Source: CAZBWE01 sp964495465 (GTDB taxonomy: Bacteria > Planctomycetota > Phycisphaerae > Sedimentisphaerales > Anaerobacaceae). From it: 64,000 nt of DNA. The position numbers were made by a program, and so were the translations under genes. A model generated the notes under the pieces. It searched no databases. It was not told where the DNA came from and saw nothing but the letters and a program-made list of their open reading frames with translations. Position 1 is the stretch's first letter. Each line of letters starts with the position of its first letter. The stretch lies in the NCBI GenBank assembly GCA_964495465.1, contig CAZBWE010000001.1, forward strand, positions 1 to 64,000, read 5' to 3'. This document shows positions 60,222 to 64,000 of this stretch, in pieces.

Positions 60222-60255
60222 CGGGGCCTATATCGAAAACTCGGTATAGGCCCCG
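60222..60255 (+). terminator. 15-bp hairpin after PEP-CTERM gene 1
   Basis: CGGGGCCTATATCGA (60222-60236) pairs with TCGGTATAGGCCCCG (60241-60255) with one G-U wobble. No T-run follows. A diverged counterpart sits after PEP-CTERM gene 2. Confidence 0.75.
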
Positions 60256-60319
60256 CTGAATTCAGAGTAGATAGAACGACCGACTTGTCGAAGACAAGTC
60301 GAGACAGTCAGCACACACC

Positions 60320-60376
60320 TTACACGTTAGTATCCCTCTTGCGTGTTGACAGAAGGATAATGTCTCCTATCGCCTC
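60320..60376 (-). pseudogene. decayed 3' end of the APC-EIIA permease gene
   Basis: Read on the minus strand, these bases encode EAIGDIILLSTRKRDTNV and a stop. The intact permease at 61535-63382 ends EAIRNLILLSTRKRDTNV and stop, giving 15 of 18 identical residues. Beyond 60376 the similarity fades within about 60 bases. This is a leftover of a tandem duplication that copied the PEP-CTERM gene, its terminator and the 3' end of the convergent permease gene. Confidence 0.85.
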
Positions 60377-60577
60377 ACTTCACCAGTGGGTCAATCGTCA
60401 TTTTTTACGTCATTTCAAGGCCTTTTTCCACAGAGAGCCCTGCCACAATCTAACAACAACACATAAATAACCAATCGGTAAAAATGCTTATAACGAACCG
60501 TTAAAATAGCTAAAACCGATAAAATCGGAGGATAAAAAAAATAAGATAGATAATATAGAAAATATAGGTATTTTTTC

Positions 60578-60770
60578 TTGACTTTATTGCAAGGTCTGAT
60601 ATAATCGCAACATATAAGGATGGGTGAGTCTGAAGGGCCACACGGAAGTACCACACGTCTTTCTACTCGATGAGAAAAACGCAGAGTATATGTGCGGATA
60701 AACCTCTATTAGGAGAGCTATTCGCACAAAAATGGAAGATTTAAAGGTTTAAATTTGGAGGAACCGAGAG
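60578..60770 (+). promoter_or_regulatory. promoter and 5' leader, copy 2 (identical to 59161-59353)
   Basis: Same TTGACT (60578-60583) and TATAAT (60600-60605) promoter and same structured leader as copy 1, with no base change across 193 bases, plus the first 16 coding bases. The gene-free stretch 60256-60577 before it contains the decayed permease end (60320-60376) and AT-rich sequence. Confidence 0.8.
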
Positions 60771-61436
60771 ATGAAAAAATTAATAATATTCTTTGCAGCA
60801 GTTGTCATATTGTCGAATGTAGCGGTTGCAAATATCACCATTACCCCTGATATGGGTGCAAACTATACATACCAGCGATGGGATTTTGACACGATTGTGA
60901 CCATTTTGGCCAGTGGCTCCCCACCTATGGCCATTTTTTCGAATATTGCGCCTGAGACTGATCAGAATCCGTACGGCTCCCCATCAGCCACGGTTGTTAC
61001 CTATGGGAGTGACGCTGGTTGGTACGACAATCGCAACGGTCAAGACGTCATGCGTGCGAGCGCCTATAAGCTGATGTCGGTAACTTTGACGATTCCAAAC
61101 CTGCCGAACCCTGAATGGTTTAAGATAGTTCAAATTGAGGCTGCCTACCAAGGCGCAATGACGGACCCCACCATCAGCGTGACGGGTGCTACGGGTACGG
61201 CTGAGAAAATCAGCGAAGTCTACGGCACAGACCAAGAGAGTTGGCCGGAAGTGACATCTACGTGGCACATCATCCCACAACCCGAATCGGAGACTATTTT
61301 GCTTGTCTTCATGGGTGGAGCAAATGGCGTTGACCTAAACTATATTGAGGTTGCAACGGTTTGTATTGTTCCCGAGCCGGCGACGATTTGCCTGTTAGGG
61401 ATAGGTGGACTGGCATTGCTGCGAAGGAAGCGCTGA
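60771..61436 (+). CDS. PEP-CTERM secreted protein
   Basis: Exported protein of 221 residues with signal peptide MKKLIIFFAAVVILSNVAVA and a beta-rich middle (SVTLTIPNLPNPEWFKIVQI, TILLVFMGGANGVDLNYIEV) that resembles a small surface-protein sandwich domain; I do not recognise the family. It ends in the PEP-CTERM signal VPEPATICLLGIGGLALLRR followed by Lys-Arg. Start and end match the neighbouring PEP-CTERM protein, but the middle does not. It uses the duplicated leader and is therefore probably co-regulated with that gene. Localisation to the cell surface is inferred from the sorting signal. Confidence 0.83.
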   Translation: MKKLIIFFAAVVILSNVAVANITITPDMGANYTYQRWDFDTIVTILASGSPPMAIFSNIAPETDQNPYGSPSATVVTYGSDAGWYDNRNGQDVMRASAYKLMSVTLTIPNLPNPEWFKIVQIEAAYQGAMTDPTISVTGATGTAEKISEVYGTDQESWPEVTSTWHIIPQPESETILLVFMGGANGVDLNYIEVATVCIVPEPATICLLGIGGLALLRRKR

Positions 61437-61479
61437 TTCGCATCAAAGGTATTGATTAACCAATGGTTTTGAGTTGATT

Positions 61480-61514
61480 CGAGGCCTATACTGATTAGTA
61501 TGGTATAGGCCTCG
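61480..61514. terminator. bidirectional hairpin between PEP-CTERM gene 2 and permease
   Basis: CGAGGCCTATAC (61480-61491) pairs perfectly with GTATAGGCCTCG (61503-61514). It lies between the convergent PEP-CTERM and permease genes, so it can serve both. It is related in sequence to the hairpin at 60222-60255. Confidence 0.75.
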
Positions 61515-61534
61515 TTGTATTTAAGGTAATAACC

Positions 61535-63382
61535 TTACACGTTAGTATCTCTCTTGCGTGTTGACAGAAGGATGAGATTTCTTATCGCCTCGGTGTCTCT
61601 GGCAGCCAGCCATCGCTTTTCAAAGTCTTTTTCCTGAGCAATCTGAGCTATAGCCATAAGTGCCCTGAGGTGATAATTTCTCTCGTCCGGACTACCTACC
61701 AGAAAGAACAGTACCCTGACAGGGTCCGGCGCGTGCGGGAAGTCAATACCTTCACGGGCACGAACAATTAGAACATCGAATTTATTCTCACCTTCAAGCA
61801 CAATGTGCGGAATAGCAAAGCCCGGCTGGACCACTGTTCCGCCTTCAGCTTCGCGATGGAGGAATTTCTCGAAGAGCACATATTCATTTGTTTCCAATCT
61901 CTGGGCTAAAATGGCGGAGACCTGCCGGAAGATTTTATCAGCAGGTCTTTTACCCTCGATATCCAAGATAACGCAATTTCTTATAAGGCGGTCGAACCTG
62001 TCTTCGATAATATCGTCGCGCTCGAACAGAATATCCCGCAGCTCTTTTTCGAGGGTGACGGTTTTTAGCTGCCTGTTAGTAACACGTTCGACGATGTGCA
62101 TTGCCGCTGATGCCCTGCTGACCCGCTTGGAGACATAAAGCCAAAACCAGGCCACACTCAAAACGACAAAACCGGCGGAAATAAGAAGCGGGACTTTTCC
62201 CATATCGATGATAAGAGCGCTATAAGCAACAACAGCAAAGACATGGAGATATGGATATAAGGGTGATTTGAACTTCGGCCTATAACTTTGTATCCTGCTC
62301 TCGCGCATTGCAATGACACTTACATTGGTCAATATATAGAGAATTATCAAAAGGGTAGATGCGGTTTTCGCCAGCATTTCAATATCGAGGAAAATAATCG
62401 CCGTGACCATGAAGCCGGACGTTAGAACTATCGCAACGTCCGGTGTTTTGAATCGCTCGTTCACGCGAGCAAAAAAAGCCGGCAGCAGGCAGTCTCTACT
62501 CATAGCCATAGGTGAGCGTGAGGCTGCAAGTATCCCCGCATTTGCGGTAGTTACAAACGCTGCAATAGCAGCAATTGCCAGAATCACAAATCCGAACCCA
62601 CCCATAAACTTGGCAGCAGCAGTTGATATAGGTGTGTAACTTGCAACCAGTTCAGCGTTGTCGACGACGCCAACCGTAACCGCAACTACAGCGATGTACA
62701 AAGTCGTCACAACAAACCAGGCCAGCAGCAATCCAAAAGGCAGATTTCTCGCAGGATTTTCCACTTCCTCAGCGACATTAACAACTTTGTTTAAACCTCC
62801 AAAGCTTACAAAAACCAGTCCTGTTGTGGCCAGCACTCCTAACCATCCTTTATCGAGAAAGCCCTCGAATCTGACAGGCCTGAGTGCTTTTAACCCCACA
62901 ACTACAAAAGCAATGAGTATCAGCAACAGTATCGCCACAAGAATGACCTGAAACCTGCCCGTTTGTTTTACACTCAGTATGTTCAGCACAGTAAAACAAA
63001 GACAACACAAGACACCTATAGCTTTGAAATGATATTCATTAAGCTTAACTCCAAAAACAGTCTCTACCAAAAGGTCGACAAAAACTGCCATGCCAGCAAC
63101 AGCAAAAGCGCTTTTCATCGCCAGAGAGAACCAGTCAGCCAGTCCGCTAAACAAACCCCCAATGGAACCGAGACTGCGTTCAACAAAAAAGTATGTCCCG
63201 CCGGCCCGTGGCATCGCCGTGGCCAGCTCTGCCTGGCTTAAGACACTGGGAACTATCAAAATCGCTGCAAAAAAATAGGATAAGATTACAGCGGGACCCG
63301 TTTTTGAATAAGCAATTGCAGGCAGAATAAACAAGCCCGAGCTTATCATAGCCCCAGCCGCTATAGAAAACACATCAAGCAA
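61535..63382 (-). CDS. APC-family amino-acid permease fused to a PTS EIIA (fructose/nitrogen type) domain
   Basis: Membrane transporter of at least 615 residues. The first 420 residues form an APC permease with about 12 helices: IAAGAMISSGLFILPAIAYS (the TM1 unwound region), LVFVSFGGLNKVVNVAEEVE near 190 and SPMAMSRDCLLPAFFARV near 290. The C-terminal 150 residues resemble a PTS EIIA-2 domain with RLETNEYVLFEKFLHREAE and a likely phospho-His in GFAIPHIVLEG near 522. This places transport under phosphoryl control. The window has no other PTS genes. The frame continues upstream without a stop to about 63497 with LKKQLGLLDVFSIA-like family text but no ATG, GTG or other good start; an ATA at 63409 has GGAAGG seven bases upstream. 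The TTG at 63382 has no ribosome-binding site. Confidence 0.85.
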   Translation of the reverse strand: MLDVFSIAAGAMISSGLFILPAIAYSKTGPAVILSYFFAAILIVPSVLSQAELATAMPRAGGTYFFVERSLGSIGGLFSGLADWFSLAMKSAFAVAGMAVFVDLLVETVFGVKLNEYHFKAIGVLCCLCFTVLNILSVKQTGRFQVILVAILLLILIAFVVVGLKALRPVRFEGFLDKGWLGVLATTGLVFVSFGGLNKVVNVAEEVENPARNLPFGLLLAWFVVTTLYIAVVAVTVGVVDNAELVASYTPISTAAAKFMGGFGFVILAIAAIAAFVTTANAGILAASRSPMAMSRDCLLPAFFARVNERFKTPDVAIVLTSGFMVTAIIFLDIEMLAKTASTLLIILYILTNVSVIAMRESRIQSYRPKFKSPLYPYLHVFAVVAYSALIIDMGKVPLLISAGFVVLSVAWFWLYVSKRVSRASAAMHIVERVTNRQLKTVTLEKELRDILFERDDIIEDRFDRLIRNCVILDIEGKRPADKIFRQVSAILAQRLETNEYVLFEKFLHREAEGGTVVQPGFAIPHIVLEGENKFDVLIVRAREGIDFPHAPDPVRVLFFLVGSPDERNYHLRALMAIAQIAQEKDFEKRWLAARDTEAIRNLILLSTRKRDTNV

Positions 63383-63502
63383 ACCGAGTTGTTTCTTTAA
63401 CGCTACTATCTTAAAACCTTCCGTGAGAACTTGGAATGTAACATTTAGAAATGCTTTTTCAAATAAACTCCATCTTTCCTTTCTTAATTCTCCATTTTAA
63501 CT

Positions 63503-64000
63503 TCAGAAAAGCAACGCCTTGCTGACTTCGCTCAAAAAAGCTGCAACTTCAGCAAGCATTTTATCTTTATTGCTCAAATTGTTCTCAATCAAACTCACTA
63601 TTTTTGAACCGATTATAACGCCGTCCGCACCTGCCCGGACGATTGCCGCTGCGTGTTCGGGCTTGCTGATTCCAAAGCCCACACAAACCGGAACGCTTGT
63701 CAGCTTTTTCAGTTCGCCAATCAGTCCTTCGACCACATCAGATAACTTATCCCTGCTTCCTGTAACACCTAACAACGAGACTGTATAAATAAAGCCGGTA
63801 GTCCTGGATGCAATGACTTTCATCCTTTCGGGTTCGGTATTTGGCGTAACTATAAAGACGGTGTCAAGACCCGCTGCAGCGGCAGCGGGCACTATTTCAT
63901 CCGCATCATCGATACTTAAATCAGCGACCAGAACGCTGTTAACGCCGGCCTTGTGAAAATCGGCGAAGAATTTTTCCGTTGGGTACTGGTAAACAAGATT
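63503..64000 (-). CDS. trpA: tryptophan synthase alpha chain, partial
   Basis: The C-terminal part of TrpA, cut by the window end (the gene continues beyond 64000). TrpA cleaves indole-3-glycerol phosphate and hands indole to TrpB. Visible text reads NLVYQYPTEKFFADFHKAGV from the edge, then VNSVLVADLSIDDADEIVPA (normally VPDLPxEE), FIVTPNTEPERMKVIA, GFIYTVSLLGVTGSR near residue 80 of the visible part, and PVCVGFGISKPEHAAAIVRA followed by GADGVIIGSKIV. These are the usual TrpA strands and phosphate-binding loops. The catalytic Glu region lies outside the window. A short open frame with an internal GTG at 63892 exists, but it is only part of this gene. Confidence 0.93.
   Translation of the reverse strand, partial: NLVYQYPTEKFFADFHKAGVNSVLVADLSIDDADEIVPAAAAAGLDTVFIVTPNTEPERMKVIASRTTGFIYTVSLLGVTGSRDKLSDVVEGLIGELKKLTSVPVCVGFGISKPEHAAAIVRAGADGVIIGSKIVSLIENNLSNKDKMLAEVAAFLSEVSKALLF

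Overview
The window looks like a chromosomal piece of a planctomycete, most likely from the Phycisphaerae/Sedimentisphaerales side of the phylum. This is inference from gene content. The pointers are two secreted proteins with PEP-CTERM tails ending in L-L-R-(K/R)-K-R, a TPR protein carrying two RNA polymerase alpha-CTD-like domains, ECF sigma factors followed by single-pass membrane proteins with a T-K-L-A-A-A-A-V-I-I-I type helix, short class II ribonucleotide reductase, and a Gram-negative envelope (TolC, RND pump, pseudopilins). No rRNA, tRNA or CRISPR array was seen. The window ends inside trpA.

Layout. 1-5.2 kb: RtcB RNA ligase, B12-dependent ribonucleotide reductase with a small Mth938-like protein, and an EamA transporter. 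5.35-12.5 kb: a compact minus-strand operon for a type II secretion / type IV pilus-like machine (assembly ATPase, secreted protein, two GspF-type membrane proteins, three pseudopilin-like proteins, PilT-like ATPase), divergent from an ECF sigma / anti-sigma pair. 14.1-20.4 kb: a second full-length PilB/GspE ATPase followed by an unusual chaperone set: a membrane-anchored GrpE-like protein, a short Hsp70 and a TerB protein with a degenerate J-like tail. A convergent FHA-GAF protein follows. 21.5-24.2 kb: folD and fhs (one-carbon metabolism). 24.4-25.8 kb: an intact insertion sequence. 26-34 kb: haem supply and use (cobA-hemD fusion, hemC, hemA, ccmF, di-haem cytochrome c peroxidase-like protein).

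34.4-39 kb: two further ECF sigma loci, each with a membrane partner. 39-47 kb: the TPR/alpha-CTD protein, a SpoIID lipoprotein, tgt, yajC and a fused secDF with a large insertion. 47-55 kb: 6-phosphogluconolactonase, then a TetR-tolC-adaptor-RND pump-PII-like operon whose promoter contains a palindromic operator. 55.5-61.5 kb: a cell-surface region with a 1033-residue Pmp-like beta-helix protein and two PEP-CTERM proteins. The two PEP-CTERM genes are unrelated in their middle parts but share a 209-bp identical promoter, 5' leader and start. 61.5-63.4 kb: an amino-acid permease fused to a PTS EIIA domain; a decayed copy of its 3' end lies between the PEP-CTERM genes and records a tandem duplication.

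The most unusual items are the Hsp70/GrpE-like/TerB-J cassette, the perfectly conserved PEP-CTERM leader, and the TPR plus double alpha-CTD protein. All functional statements come from reading motifs by eye; no database search was run.
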